This document shows positions 36,770 through 45,226 of a DNA stretch of 64,000 bases, in pieces. Under the pieces are notes generated by a model. It did not search any database. It saw nothing but the letters and a program-made list of their open reading frames with translations, and was not told the DNA's origin. Source of the DNA: Streptomyces sp. PsTaAH-137 (GTDB lineage Bacteria; Actinomycetota; Actinomycetes; Streptomycetales; Streptomycetaceae); the NCBI RefSeq assembly GCF_003259365.1, contig NZ_QLLY01000018.1:116167-180166 (forward strand), written 5' to 3'. The position numbers and the translations under genes were made by a program. Every line of letters begins with the position of its first letter. The stretch's first letter is position 1.

Positions 36770-37342
36770 ATGGCCATCACCTCGACGCTGCCCCGCATCG
36801 GCCGCCTCGCCCGCATCCGCCGGTTCTCCGGGGCCGGCGCCGCCACGGTGGGCGCCGCCGCCATGGCGCTGACGCTGGTCCCCGGGTCCGCCCAGGCCGC
36901 CGAGCCCGCCGCCGCGAAGGCCGCTCCCGCCGTGAAGACCGCCGCTCCCGCGAAGGCCGCTCCTGCGAAGGCCGCGAAGGCCGCCGCTCCGGCCAAGGCC
37001 GCCACGCCCGCCAAGACCTACACGGACAACCTCGACGGCTGGATCCGCGAGTCGCTCGACATCATGAAGGCCAAGGGCATACCCGGCACGTACGAGGGCC
37101 TGCACCGCAACATCATGCGCGAGTCCTCCGGCAACCCGAACGCCGTGAACGGCTGGGACGTCAACGCGCAGAACGGCATCCCGTCCAAGGGCCTGCTCCA
37201 GGTGATCCAGCCCACCTTCGACGCCTACCACGTGTCCGGCACCGAGAACAGCCTGACCGACCCGGTCGCCAACATCACCGCGGCCGCGAACTACGCCGCC
37301 GACAAGTACGGCTCGATCGACAACGTCGACTCCGCGTACTGA
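36770..37342 (+). CDS. Secreted SLT-domain transglycosylase
   Basis: A 190-residue exported wall lytic protein. The signal peptide covers about 1-43 (cleavage after SAQAAEP-type site), followed by an A/K/P-rich linker of about 40 residues (44-83). The transglycosylase SLT domain (84-190) has the catalytic glutamate in LHRNIMRESSGNPNAVN and LLQVIQPTFDAY. It probably cleaves peptidoglycan glycan chains. It is followed by an LCP gene on the same strand. Confidence 0.9.
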   Translation: MAITSTLPRIGRLARIRRFSGAGAATVGAAAMALTLVPGSAQAAEPAAAKAAPAVKTAAPAKAAPAKAAKAAAPAKAATPAKTYTDNLDGWIRESLDIMKAKGIPGTYEGLHRNIMRESSGNPNAVNGWDVNAQNGIPSKGLLQVIQPTFDAYHVSGTENSLTDPVANITAAANYAADKYGSIDNVDSAY

Positions 37343-37392
37343 GCCGCCCGGCACCGCGTCACAGGCCACCGGTCACCGAAGAAGGGCAGGAC

Positions 37393-38529
37393 ATGCCGCA
37401 CGAGAGCGGGTACGAGCACCAGGCGCACCCGACCGACCGGCCCACGGTGCCCGCCTACGGGCCCGCGCGGGTCCGCCGCTCCCGGCACAGGAAGCGCAGG
37501 AGCGCTCTGCGCTGGATCGCCTGGGGCGCCCTGGGCACGGCCCTGGTCGGCGGCGGAGGCGTCGCCTACGCCTGGCAGCACCTCAACGGCAACATCAAGG
37601 GCACCGACGTCAACGCCGCCCTCGGCGACGACCGGCCGAGCGAGCAGCGCGGCGGTGCCATGAACATCCTTCTGCTGGGCTCCGACTCCCGGGCTGGGAC
37701 CCACGGCCAGTACGGCAGCGGCGTCCTCGGCGCCCGCGCCGACACGGCGATGGTCCTGCACGTCGACAAGACCCACAAGAAGGCCTCGGTCGTCAGCATC
37801 CCCCGCGACACCCTGGTCGAGCGCCCCGCCTGCGACAAGAAGGGCGGCGGCACCGTCCCGGCGGCGCACGAGGCCATGTTCAACTCGTCCTACTCGCTCG
37901 GCGGCCCCGCCTGCACGGTGAAGACGGTCGAGAAGATGTCGGACCTCCGCATGGACCACTACCTCGAAGTCGACTTCAAGGGGTTCCAGAAGCTCATCGA
38001 CGAGCTCGGCGGCGTGGACATCACCACCAGCAGCGCCATCCGCGACCACAACAGCGGCCTCTCCCTCGACGCCGGGAAGCACCGGCTCAAGGGCAAGGAC
38101 GCCCTCGCCCTCGTACGGACCCGGCACGGCGTCGGCGACGGCAGCGACCTGGGCCGCATCCAGCTCCAGCAGGCGTTCATCAAGGCCCTGATCCACCGCG
38201 CCGACACCGTCGACCCGCTCGGCAGCCCCGCCAAGTCCTACGCCCTCGCGGACACCGCGACCAAGAGCATCAGCGCGGACTCCGAACTGGCCTCCGCCGA
38301 CAAGCTGCTCGGCCTCGGCAAGGAGCTGAAGGGCATCAGCCCCGACCGCACCGGCATGGTCACCATGCCGGTCACCTACGACCCGCAGGACGCGGGCCGG
38401 GTCCTGCCCCTCGACAAGGCGTCGCACCGCGTGTGGACGGCCCTGCGCCACGACCGCCCCGTCCCGAAGTCGGCGACCCACGACTCGGTGGGCGACCGGA
38501 CCGACTCGCCGGTCGTCTCCGGAACGTAG
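37393..38529 (+). CDS. LytR-CpsA-Psr (LCP) phosphotransferase
   Basis: A 378-residue LCP protein. A short cytosolic N-terminus rich in basic residues, one membrane anchor (WIAWGALGTALVGGGGVAYAW, about 41-61), and the LCP domain with MNILLLGSDSR, ADTAMVLHVDK and VSIPRDT. The conserved arginines and aspartates bind the pyrophosphate of a lipid-linked polymer. LCP enzymes attach teichoic acids, arabinogalactan or capsule to peptidoglycan. The attached polymer is unknown; the exopolysaccharide of this window is one possibility. ATG 37393 has GGGCAGG upstream. Confidence 0.9.
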   Translation: MPHESGYEHQAHPTDRPTVPAYGPARVRRSRHRKRRSALRWIAWGALGTALVGGGGVAYAWQHLNGNIKGTDVNAALGDDRPSEQRGGAMNILLLGSDSRAGTHGQYGSGVLGARADTAMVLHVDKTHKKASVVSIPRDTLVERPACDKKGGGTVPAAHEAMFNSSYSLGGPACTVKTVEKMSDLRMDHYLEVDFKGFQKLIDELGGVDITTSSAIRDHNSGLSLDAGKHRLKGKDALALVRTRHGVGDGSDLGRIQLQQAFIKALIHRADTVDPLGSPAKSYALADTATKSISADSELASADKLLGLGKELKGISPDRTGMVTMPVTYDPQDAGRVLPLDKASHRVWTALRHDRPVPKSATHDSVGDRTDSPVVSGT

Positions 38530-38531
38530 AA

Positions 38532-38576
38532 CTGCCTCCCGTGGCCCCTCATGGGGGTAGGGGCCACGGGAGGCAG
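38532..38576. terminator. 17-bp hairpin terminator between convergent genes
   Basis: Perfect arms at 38532-38548 and 38560-38576 with an 11-base loop lie between the LCP gene (ends 38529) and the GH92 gene (ends 38582 on the minus strand). It can serve both. Confidence 0.88.
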
Positions 38577-38581
38577 CGGGC

Positions 38582-40936
38582 TCAGTCCCGCGCCGCCAGG
38601 GCGGGCGGGGCCGCGTTCACGCCCCAACTCGTCGGCGTACCGGACAGGTTGATCCTGATCGTCCCCGAGCGCAGCAGATCCTTGTGGGACAGCCAGCTCT
38701 GGCGCAGCGTGCCCTGGCGCGTGTGCACGGAGGACACGTACTGGAGCTTCGACGCGCTCGCGCCTGGAGCCTCCACGGCGATCGTCCGGCCGTGCTCGGG
38801 ACGGATCTCCACCTTCTCGAACATGGGCGCCGAGACGATGTAGTTCGCCGACCCCGGCTGCGCCTCGAAGACACCCGCCATCGCGAAGACGAGCAGCGAC
38901 GAGGTGGCACCGAGATCGTCGTTGCCGGGCATGCCGTACGCGTCGTCCGTGAACAGCGTGCGCAGCGCTCGCAGGACGGCCGAGGTCTTCCACGGCGCGC
39001 CGGTCCACGCGTACATCCATGGGGCGTGGAAGTCCGGCTCGTTGTTCGGGTTGAACGCGAAGTTGTTGTGGTAGTCGTACGCGCCCGTCACCCACGAGTC
39101 CGAAGCGGCCTTCGCCGGATCGGTGAGCACGGTCGGCAGGTCGAAGAACGTGTCGAGCCGCTGCTCGGCAGCCGACCGACCGCCCATCAGACCGAAGAGG
39201 GTCTGCGGGTCCTGCTGGGCGAGCCACTGGTACTGCCAGGCCGTGCCCTCGTGGAACGCGCCGGACTGGGTGGGGTCGGGGTCGCCCGCGACGCTGCCGT
39301 CGGCGTTCTTGGTGACGGGGAACCCGGTGAAGCCCTTCGACGTGACACCGGAGTCCCAGAGGTGGGTGAAGTTGTCGCAGCGCGAGGCGAGCGTCGCCGC
39401 CTTGTCCCGGTGACCGAGGCCGCGCGCCATCGTCGACAGCGAGCAGTCGGCGAGCGCGTACTCGAGCGTGGCCGAGCCCGCCTGCCGGCTGTCGCCGAAC
39501 GTGTAGCCCGGCAGGTTCTGGTAGCCGACCCAGCCGTTCTTCACGTAGGTCGGGTTGCCGTCGCGGCCGCGGAAGACCGACTGGTCGGCGGGGACCTCGT
39601 TGGCGTTCTTCCAGAGCGCGTCGAACAGGCCACGCGAGGTGCGGTCGTCGAGCAGGCCGCGGTTGTAGAGGTCGACGATCCACGGGGTGACGGGGTCGCC
39701 GCTCATCACGTTGGTCTCACCGCCCCCGAGCCCCCAGCGCGGCAGCCACCCGGCGTCCTCGTAGATCCGCAGCACCGACTTGGCCATGTCGGCGGCCTTG
39801 TCCGGGTGCAGCAGTGCTACCAGCTGGTTCTGCGAGCGGTACGTGTCCCAGAGCGAGAACATCTGGTAGTACGTGGAGTCCGAGCGGTGCACCTTGTCGT
39901 CGAAGCCCCGGTAGCGGCGGTCGACGTCGGAGCCGATCGACGGGTGCAGCAGCGAGTGGTAGAGCGCGGTGTAGTACGTGCGCTGGTCGGCGCGGCTGCC
40001 ACCGGCCACCCGCATCCGGTTCAACTCGGTCTTCCAGTCGTCGTGCGCGGCGGCTTGGGCCGCGCCGAACGACTTGGGCTGCTCGGCCTTACGGTTCAGG
40101 CGCGCACCGTCGACCGAGGTGTACGACAGGCCCACCGACGAGCCGACCTGACGTCCGCCGGCCCGGTCGAACGTCAGCCAGGCACCGGCCCGCTTCGTGC
40201 CGCGCGTCGCCTCGCGCTGCCCCGCGGTCAGGGTGCCGTCGGTCCAGGTGCCGAACGAGGAGAACGTGCGGTCGAACTTGGCGCTGAAGAAGACGCGGTA
40301 GCGCTCCTTGCCGGTCTCACCGCAGAAGTTGCCGCCCTGGACCCAGCCCTCCACGGTGTCGTTCCCGACCACTTTGATGTCGCCCGCGTAGGTGCTGCCG
40401 TTGCTCTCCCCGGCCTCGATGAGCACGCTCTCGGGGCCGGACCCGGCGGGATAGGTGTAGCGATGCTGGCCGGTCCGCCGGGTCGCGGACAGCTCGGCCT
40501 CGATGCCGTTGTCGAACGTCACGCCGTAGTAGCCGGGCGCGCGTGTCTCGTTGTCGTGGCTGAACTTCGCGGCGTACTGCGCCGGATCCGAGGAGGTGAC
40601 CGCGCCGGTCGTCGGCATGAACCGGATGTTGCCCATCGTCTGACAGCCGACACCCGACAGGTGCGTGTGGCTGAAGCCGAGGATGGTGTTCTGCGCGTAG
40701 TCGTACGAGGCGTATTTGTTGAGCTGCGTGTCGGGGCTCAACTGCACCATGCCGAACGGAGCCGCGGCGCCCGGGAACGTCGTGCCGTCACCGTTGTTGC
40801 CCACCGAGGTGTCGACCAGGGTGGTCGGATCACCCGCGAACACCGGCCCCTTCGCCGCGGCGTTCGCGACGCCGGCGGAGGCCGCCATGGTGGTGACGAC
40901 CAGCAAGGCGGTGAAGACGCGTCTCAGCGCTCTCAT
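38582..40936 (-). CDS. Secreted GH92 alpha-mannosidase-type glycosidase
   Basis: A 784-residue protein of glycoside hydrolase family 92. A Sec signal covers about 1-27 (TALLVVTTMAASAGVANA). The N-terminal beta-domain begins DPTTLVDTSVGNNGDGTTFPG, a GH92 hallmark, with GFSHTHLSGVG, and the catalytic alpha-toroid carries YYQMFSLWDTYRSQNQL and MPGNDDLGATSSLLVF. Family members are calcium-dependent exo-mannosidases that strip mannose from glycans outside the cell. Start at MRALRR with GAGAGGAT upstream. A LacI-type palindrome sits just upstream. Confidence 0.9.
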   Translation of the reverse strand: MRALRRVFTALLVVTTMAASAGVANAAAKGPVFAGDPTTLVDTSVGNNGDGTTFPGAAAPFGMVQLSPDTQLNKYASYDYAQNTILGFSHTHLSGVGCQTMGNIRFMPTTGAVTSSDPAQYAAKFSHDNETRAPGYYGVTFDNGIEAELSATRRTGQHRYTYPAGSGPESVLIEAGESNGSTYAGDIKVVGNDTVEGWVQGGNFCGETGKERYRVFFSAKFDRTFSSFGTWTDGTLTAGQREATRGTKRAGAWLTFDRAGGRQVGSSVGLSYTSVDGARLNRKAEQPKSFGAAQAAAHDDWKTELNRMRVAGGSRADQRTYYTALYHSLLHPSIGSDVDRRYRGFDDKVHRSDSTYYQMFSLWDTYRSQNQLVALLHPDKAADMAKSVLRIYEDAGWLPRWGLGGGETNVMSGDPVTPWIVDLYNRGLLDDRTSRGLFDALWKNANEVPADQSVFRGRDGNPTYVKNGWVGYQNLPGYTFGDSRQAGSATLEYALADCSLSTMARGLGHRDKAATLASRCDNFTHLWDSGVTSKGFTGFPVTKNADGSVAGDPDPTQSGAFHEGTAWQYQWLAQQDPQTLFGLMGGRSAAEQRLDTFFDLPTVLTDPAKAASDSWVTGAYDYHNNFAFNPNNEPDFHAPWMYAWTGAPWKTSAVLRALRTLFTDDAYGMPGNDDLGATSSLLVFAMAGVFEAQPGSANYIVSAPMFEKVEIRPEHGRTIAVEAPGASASKLQYVSSVHTRQGTLRQSWLSHKDLLRSGTIRINLSGTPTSWGVNAAPPALAARD

Positions 40937-40953
40937 CGTGATCCTCTCGTGCG

Positions 40954-40965
40954 ACAACGTTGTCA
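40954..40965. promoter_or_regulatory. LacI/GalR-type operator upstream of the GH92 gene
   Basis: The perfect palindrome GACAACGTTGTC has a central CG and A/T-rich arms, as in LacI/GalR family sites. It lies 18 bases before the GH92 start and would block its transcription when the inducer is absent. No LacI-family gene is in the window. Confidence 0.75.
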
Positions 40966-41016
40966 ACTCGTGCCCGCTGATCCTTTCGTTCCGGATGGGG
41001 ATCCGTCAATGAGCGT

Positions 41017-42255
41017 TCACGAAGCGGTCGTTGGCTCCGGTCCGGACCGTCGGCCCGGGGATCGCAGCACGAGCAGGGTGATCTCGCTCGGGGCGAAGAC
41101 GCGGAAGGGCGGGCCCCAGAAGCCGGTGCCGCGGCTGGTGTAGAGGAGCGTGCGGTCGCCGTGCCGGCTGAGCCCGGCCAGCGCGGGCTGGTCGATGCGG
41201 ACCAGGTGGTGGAAGGGCCAGATCTGGCCGCCGTGGGTGTGCCCGGAGAGCTGGAGGTCGATGCCCGCGGCTGCCGCCCGGTCGATGAACTTGGGCTGGT
41301 GGGCGAGGAGCAGGACGGGATGACCGGGGTCGGCGCCGTCCAGCGCCCCGGCGAGATGGGCGCGGTGACCGGCCAGACCGGAGGATTCGGCGGTGACATC
41401 GTCGACGCCCGCGACCACGAGGGTGTCGCCGCCGCTTTCGAGCAGCAGATGGCGGTTGCGCAGCGGCTCCCAGCCCAGTTCGTCCATCAGGTCGACCCAG
41501 CCCTGAGCCTCGCTGTAGTACTCGTGGTTGCCGGTGACGTACACCCGGGCCCTGGTGGCCTGGACGGTGCCGAGCGGTGCGGCCTGCGCGCGGCGGCGTT
41601 CGGCCGTGCCGTCCGCGATGTCACCGGTGTGGCAGACCAGATCGGCCTCCAGGGTGTTGACCGTCTCGCAGACCCGCGCCGACCAGCGGGCCCGGTCGAG
41701 CGGCCCGTAGTGGGTGTCGGTGATGAGCGCGACGCGGGTGCCGTCCAATCCGGCGCCCAGGCGCGGGAGTTCCACGTCCAGGCGGCGCACCCGTGGCACG
41801 CGGCGGGCCTCGACGTACCCCCAGACCAGCAGCACGGCGGCCACGCCGAGGACCGCCCAGGTGACGATCCGCGCCCGGTCCTGCCCGTCCCCGACGCCGG
41901 CCACGACCAGGGCGAGCCGCAGCAGGACGCCGAGCAGCACGGACCAGGTGAACAGCACCCAGCTGGAGCCCAGGAGGGAGTCCCCGACGATGGCCGCCCC
42001 GTCCTGCTGCCGCCGTCCGTGGCCGCGCATCATCGCGAGCGGCATCGTGATCAGACCGACGGCGAACACGACGGTCCCGGCAAGCGTCACCGGGAACGGC
42101 CAGTGCTGACCGCCGTACAGCAGCACCCAGCAGGGCACCGCCCACAGCAGGACGGGCGCGATCAGGGGGATGTAGCGCATCAGCCGGCGGAGCCCGCCAG
42201 CCTCGGGCGGCTCCGCCGCACCGTCGGTGGGTCGGGTCTCGCTGGTGTCGGTCAC
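41017..42255 (-). CDS. Membrane metallophosphoesterase
   Basis: A 412-residue protein with a membrane N-terminal part of four or five hydrophobic segments (about 25-155) and a calcineurin-like catalytic domain from about 165. Metal-binding motifs are visible: LITDTHYG, HTGDIADG, VTGNHEYY and SGHTHGGQ. It is of the YkuE-like type with the active site probably facing outward. The substrate is unknown. GTG 42255 is chosen for the GAGGAGGGG just upstream. The frame stays open further upstream, but that part has no family sequence. Confidence 0.88.
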   Translation of the reverse strand: MTDTSETRPTDGAAEPPEAGGLRRLMRYIPLIAPVLLWAVPCWVLLYGGQHWPFPVTLAGTVVFAVGLITMPLAMMRGHGRRQQDGAAIVGDSLLGSSWVLFTWSVLLGVLLRLALVVAGVGDGQDRARIVTWAVLGVAAVLLVWGYVEARRVPRVRRLDVELPRLGAGLDGTRVALITDTHYGPLDRARWSARVCETVNTLEADLVCHTGDIADGTAERRRAQAAPLGTVQATRARVYVTGNHEYYSEAQGWVDLMDELGWEPLRNRHLLLESGGDTLVVAGVDDVTAESSGLAGHRAHLAGALDGADPGHPVLLLAHQPKFIDRAAAAGIDLQLSGHTHGGQIWPFHHLVRIDQPALAGLSRHGDRTLLYTSRGTGFWGPPFRVFAPSEITLLVLRSPGRRSGPEPTTAS

Positions 42256-42332
42256 GTGTCCCCTCCTCGAGCAACCGGGCTGCCGTCGCGCGCACTGTAT
42301 CCGGTCGCCGGAGGGGGGTCGGAACGGCAGGG

Positions 42333-43451
42333 TCAGCCGTACATCGCGACGCGGTACAGATCCTCCAGCGCGGCATCGATGGGATGGGGCTGCGGCCTCC
42401 CCGAGGAGTCCAGGGTGTTCCACCGTTGCAGGTTCACCGCGACGGCCATCTGCCGGCGGCCGTCCGCGCGGGTCATGGCCAGGGTGCCCGCGCCCCAGGC
42501 CGTGCCGCCGTGGCCCCAGAAGGTGTCCCGGCCCGGGGCGGTCATCGGGTGCAGGCCGAGGCCGTAGTCGATGATCCGTCCCTCCTGGGAGACCACCGGG
42601 GCGGTGCGCCGCATCTGGGCCAGTGCGTCGGGGCTGACGATCTCGCCGGCCAGCAGCAGGGCGAAGAAGCGGTTGAGGTCCGCCACGGTCGATGTCAGGG
42701 CCGCCGCCGGTCCCACCCAGGACATGTCGAAGACGCTGTAGTCCCGTGGCGGGTCGATCATCCCGAACCACGACTCGTAGATCCGGGAGTGCGGCTCTTC
42801 GATGTGCGGGCCGGTGGGCAGGCGGGTGTCGCGGAGCCCCGCGCGCTCGATGACGTTCCGGGTGATGCACTGCTCGGCCGTCGCCCCGGTCACCGCCTCC
42901 AGGAGTTCGCCGAGGAGCAGGTAGTTGGTGTTGGAGTAGAGGCCGGGAGTACCGCCCGGTGCGGCGAACGGGGGCGCGTCGACGCCCATCCTGATCAGCT
43001 CGGCGGGGTGGAACCGGGTGAACCGGTGGTCGTCGAGGCTCTGCGGTCCGGTGTTCGCGAGGTCGGGGAACGCCTTGAGGGACGGATAGGCGTACGGGAG
43101 GTACTCGGCGAGCCCGCTGGTGTGGTTGAGCAGCATGCGGACCGTGATCGCGTCGCCGCGCGGTCCGGGCACCGACGTCGGCAGATAGGCGCTGATCGGG
43201 GCGTCGAGAGCGATCTCGCCGCTGTCGACCAGGTGCAGCACCGCGGCGGCGGTGAAGGGCTTGGTGACGCTGCCGACGCGGTGCCGCATGTCGGCGGTGA
43301 CCGGGCGGCCGGTGTCGACATCGGCGACACCGGCCGCGCCGCGCCAGATCTGTTCGCCCGCGCGCACCTCGGCGAACAGGCCCGGAATTCCGGCGTGATG
43401 GACGTGCTCCAGGGCGGCGTTCAGCTTTTCGGGATCCAGCTCGTTGCTCAC
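42333..43451 (-). CDS. Beta-lactamase-fold serine hydrolase (class C type)
   Basis: A 372-residue serine hydrolase. Catalytic motifs are SVTK (in VGSVTKPFTAAAVL), YSN (in LYSNTNYLLLGE) and the HGG in FWGHGGTAWG. No signal peptide is seen, so it acts in the cytosol; D-aminopeptidase or esterase activity is more likely than beta-lactam resistance. The GTG at 43451 is used because the family starts soon after. It is divergent from a TetR gene with a palindrome between them. Confidence 0.88.
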   Translation of the reverse strand: MSNELDPEKLNAALEHVHHAGIPGLFAEVRAGEQIWRGAAGVADVDTGRPVTADMRHRVGSVTKPFTAAAVLHLVDSGEIALDAPISAYLPTSVPGPRGDAITVRMLLNHTSGLAEYLPYAYPSLKAFPDLANTGPQSLDDHRFTRFHPAELIRMGVDAPPFAAPGGTPGLYSNTNYLLLGELLEAVTGATAEQCITRNVIERAGLRDTRLPTGPHIEEPHSRIYESWFGMIDPPRDYSVFDMSWVGPAAALTSTVADLNRFFALLLAGEIVSPDALAQMRRTAPVVSQEGRIIDYGLGLHPMTAPGRDTFWGHGGTAWGAGTLAMTRADGRRQMAVAVNLQRWNTLDSSGRPQPHPIDAALEDLYRVAMYG

Positions 43452-43507
43452 AGCGGGCGTCCTCTCGTCGTCCGGGGAGAGCCCCCGGGACGCTGATGCA
43501 CTCAGTA

Positions 43508-43524
43508 TGCACGCGGTGCGTGCA
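43508..43524. promoter_or_regulatory. Likely TetR operator in a divergent promoter
   Basis: Perfect palindrome TGCACGC-GGT-GCGTGCA between the hydrolase (minus) and TetR gene (plus). A second, shorter one, GCAT-GAATT-ATGC, lies at 43534-43546, near the TetR start. These are probable binding sites for the adjacent TetR protein. Confidence 0.72.
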
Positions 43525-43569
43525 ACAGCAAGTGCATGAATTATGCTGGGAGTTGGCGAGAGGAGCGAC

Positions 43570-44226
43570 ATGGCAGGTCGCAGGCGGTGGACGAGCGAGG
43601 AGATCCTGGACGCGGCGGCGGACCTGCTGCGCACGAGCGACGCGGAGTCGTTCAGCGTGCGCAAGCTGGCCGCGGCCCTCGGGACCGACTCGTCCAGCCT
43701 CTACCGGCATTTCCGCAGCAAGACGGAGCTGCTGCGCGCGGTCGCGGACCGGATCCTGGTCGCGGCGATGGACGGTTACCGGCCTCGGGGCGGCGACTGG
43801 AGGGAGCGCATCACCGCTCTCGCGCTGCGGTTGCGGGAGGCCTTCGAGGGGCAGCCGCAGCTCGCCGCGGTGTGGGGCCGCCATGCGTCGGGCGGCAACG
43901 GTTCGCGGCTGGTCATGGAAGAAGTGCTGCAGGCCCTGCGGGAGTCGGGGCTGCCCGACGAGGAGATTCCTGCGCGATATCACCGTCTCGCCGTGCTCAT
44001 CGTCTCGTTGATCGCCTCCGAGGCCGCGGTCCGCACGCTGACGTCCGAGGAGTACGAGCAGGGCATGGAGCTGTTCCGCGTCGCCGTGTTCGGCGCCGAC
44101 CCCGAGCGCTTCCCCGCGCTGGCCCACTTCGCCCGGGACGTTCCCCCGCTCGGAGCGGACCGCCCGGCGGCGTTCGAGGAGATCCTGGCCGCCCACCTCG
44201 ACCACATCGAGGCCGCCATCGAGTAG
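43570..44226 (+). CDS. TetR-family repressor
   Basis: A 218-residue regulator. The DNA-binding domain (about 8-52) has EEILDAAADLLR and SVRKLAAALGTDSSSLYRHF, ending in KTELLRAVADR. The C-terminal ligand-binding part matches the TetR_C (tetracycline repressor-like) group loosely. It likely represses itself and the divergent serine hydrolase through the palindrome between them. ATG 43570 follows GAGAGGAG. Confidence 0.9.
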   Translation: MAGRRRWTSEEILDAAADLLRTSDAESFSVRKLAAALGTDSSSLYRHFRSKTELLRAVADRILVAAMDGYRPRGGDWRERITALALRLREAFEGQPQLAAVWGRHASGGNGSRLVMEEVLQALRESGLPDEEIPARYHRLAVLIVSLIASEAAVRTLTSEEYEQGMELFRVAVFGADPERFPALAHFARDVPPLGADRPAAFEEILAAHLDHIEAAIE

Positions 44227-44257
44227 GGACGGCCTCCCGGTCGCGCCCGGAAACCGT

Positions 44258-44287
44258 TTGGCGTCCGGCCACGACCGCTGCTAGCTT
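44258..44287 (+). promoter_or_regulatory. Possible sigma-70-type promoter
   Basis: TTGGCG (44258-44263) and TAGCTT (44282-44287) are separated by 18 bases. They stand about 40 bases before the small open frame at 44325. The match is moderate. Confidence 0.45.
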
Positions 44288-44324
44288 TCGGGAGGCCGTG
44301 CGACAGAACGAGGAGGTGGTACCC

Positions 44325-44375
44325 GTGACCGTATTCACTTGGGTGCTCTCCTCCGGAGCCACGGTCGGGCGATAG
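44325..44375 (+). CDS. 16-residue open frame (possible leader peptide)
   Basis: GTG start with a strong GAGGAGG ribosome site (44310-44316) at good spacing; codes for VTVFTWVLSSGATVGR and a TAG stop. It lies 46 bases before the alpha/beta hydrolase. A CTCCTC within its 5' half can pair with the GAGGAG of its own ribosome site. It may be a regulatory leader peptide or a small protein. I know no family for it. Confidence 0.5.
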   Translation: MTVFTWVLSSGATVGR

Positions 44376-44421
44376 GTCGTCCGGGAGCGCCGCTTTCCGA
44401 GCACTCCCGAAAGGCACGACC

Positions 44422-45186
44422 ATGCACTTCACTTCTGAACGCTCCCTCGGGGGCGCCGTCGTCGAGCGCGCGTTCACCCTCGGCGACGTCCCCGGCATCC
44501 TGTGGACGCCCGCCGCCGCATCCGCCCCCACGCCCGTGATCCTGCTCGGCCACCCCGGCGGCCTGGACAAGATGTACCCGCGCCTGGCCGCCCGGGCCCG
44601 GCACTCCGCGGCGCAGGGCTTCGCCGCGGCCACGATCGAACTCCCCGGAAGCGGTGACCGGCCCCGGTCGGCCGTCGCCGAGGAGGCCCGCGCCGACCTG
44701 CGCCGGGCCCTGGCGGCCGGTGAGCCGGTCACCGACGACATCGTGGACCGGCTCGTCCTTCCCCTGGTCGACCGGGCGGTCCCGGAATGGCGGACCCTGG
44801 TGGACGCCCTCCTGGCGCTGCCCGAGATCGACGGCCCGGTCGGCTACTCGGGCGGCGTGATCTCCATCGGGACGCGGCTGGCGGTGGCCGAGCCGCGCAT
44901 CGCGGCCGCCGTCCTCTTCGCCGGCAGCTTCGTCCCTCGTGCTGTGTACGAGGAGGCCCGCGACGTCACCATTCCGCTCCATGTCCTCCTGCAGTGGGAC
45001 GACAAGGGGAACGACCGGCAGGCGGCCCTGGATCTGTTCGACGCCTTCGGATCGAAGGAGAAGACCCTGAACGCCAACATGGGCGGACACACCGGTGTCC
45101 CGCAGCACGCGGGTGACGCGGCGGCCGCCTTCTTCGACCGTCATCTGAAGCCGGGCGGCGCTTCTTGGCGCGGTCCGGTCGAGTAG
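44422..45186 (+). CDS. Alpha/beta hydrolase
   Basis: A 254-residue cytosolic hydrolase of the dienelactone-hydrolase/peptidase group. LGHPGGLDKM gives the oxyanion hole. The nucleophile elbow appears as VGYSGGVISIG, where serine is in G-Y-S-G-G, near residue 142. VLLQWDDKGN holds the expected acid, and MGGHTGVP the histidine. The substrate is unknown. It is preceded by a leader with a small open frame and converges on a TetR gene with a hairpin between. Confidence 0.87.
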   Translation: MHFTSERSLGGAVVERAFTLGDVPGILWTPAAASAPTPVILLGHPGGLDKMYPRLAARARHSAAQGFAAATIELPGSGDRPRSAVAEEARADLRRALAAGEPVTDDIVDRLVLPLVDRAVPEWRTLVDALLALPEIDGPVGYSGGVISIGTRLAVAEPRIAAAVLFAGSFVPRAVYEEARDVTIPLHVLLQWDDKGNDRQAALDLFDAFGSKEKTLNANMGGHTGVPQHAGDAAAAFFDRHLKPGGASWRGPVE

Positions 45187-45196
45187 TCAGGTGCGG

Positions 45197-45224
45197 GGGG
45201 GGCGGGGTGTGAGCCCCGCCCCCC
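45197..45224. terminator. 11-bp GC hairpin between convergent genes
   Basis: Arms GGGGGGCGGGG (45197-45207) and CCCCGCCCCCC (45214-45224), with a 6-base TGTGAG loop. It lies between the alpha/beta hydrolase (ends 45186) and the TetR gene (ends 45227). Confidence 0.85.
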
Positions 45225-45226
45225 GG

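Noticed and set aside
41017..44205. Single long minus-strand frame spanning the metallophosphoesterase and beyond
   Set aside because: Upstream of 42255 the frame overlaps a well-supported serine hydrolase and has no family sequence.
44325..44375. Reading the small frame as a member of the known short Streptomyces leader peptides near sulfur-transport genes
   Set aside because: Sequence and neighbour differ; no likeness to those Arg-rich peptides.
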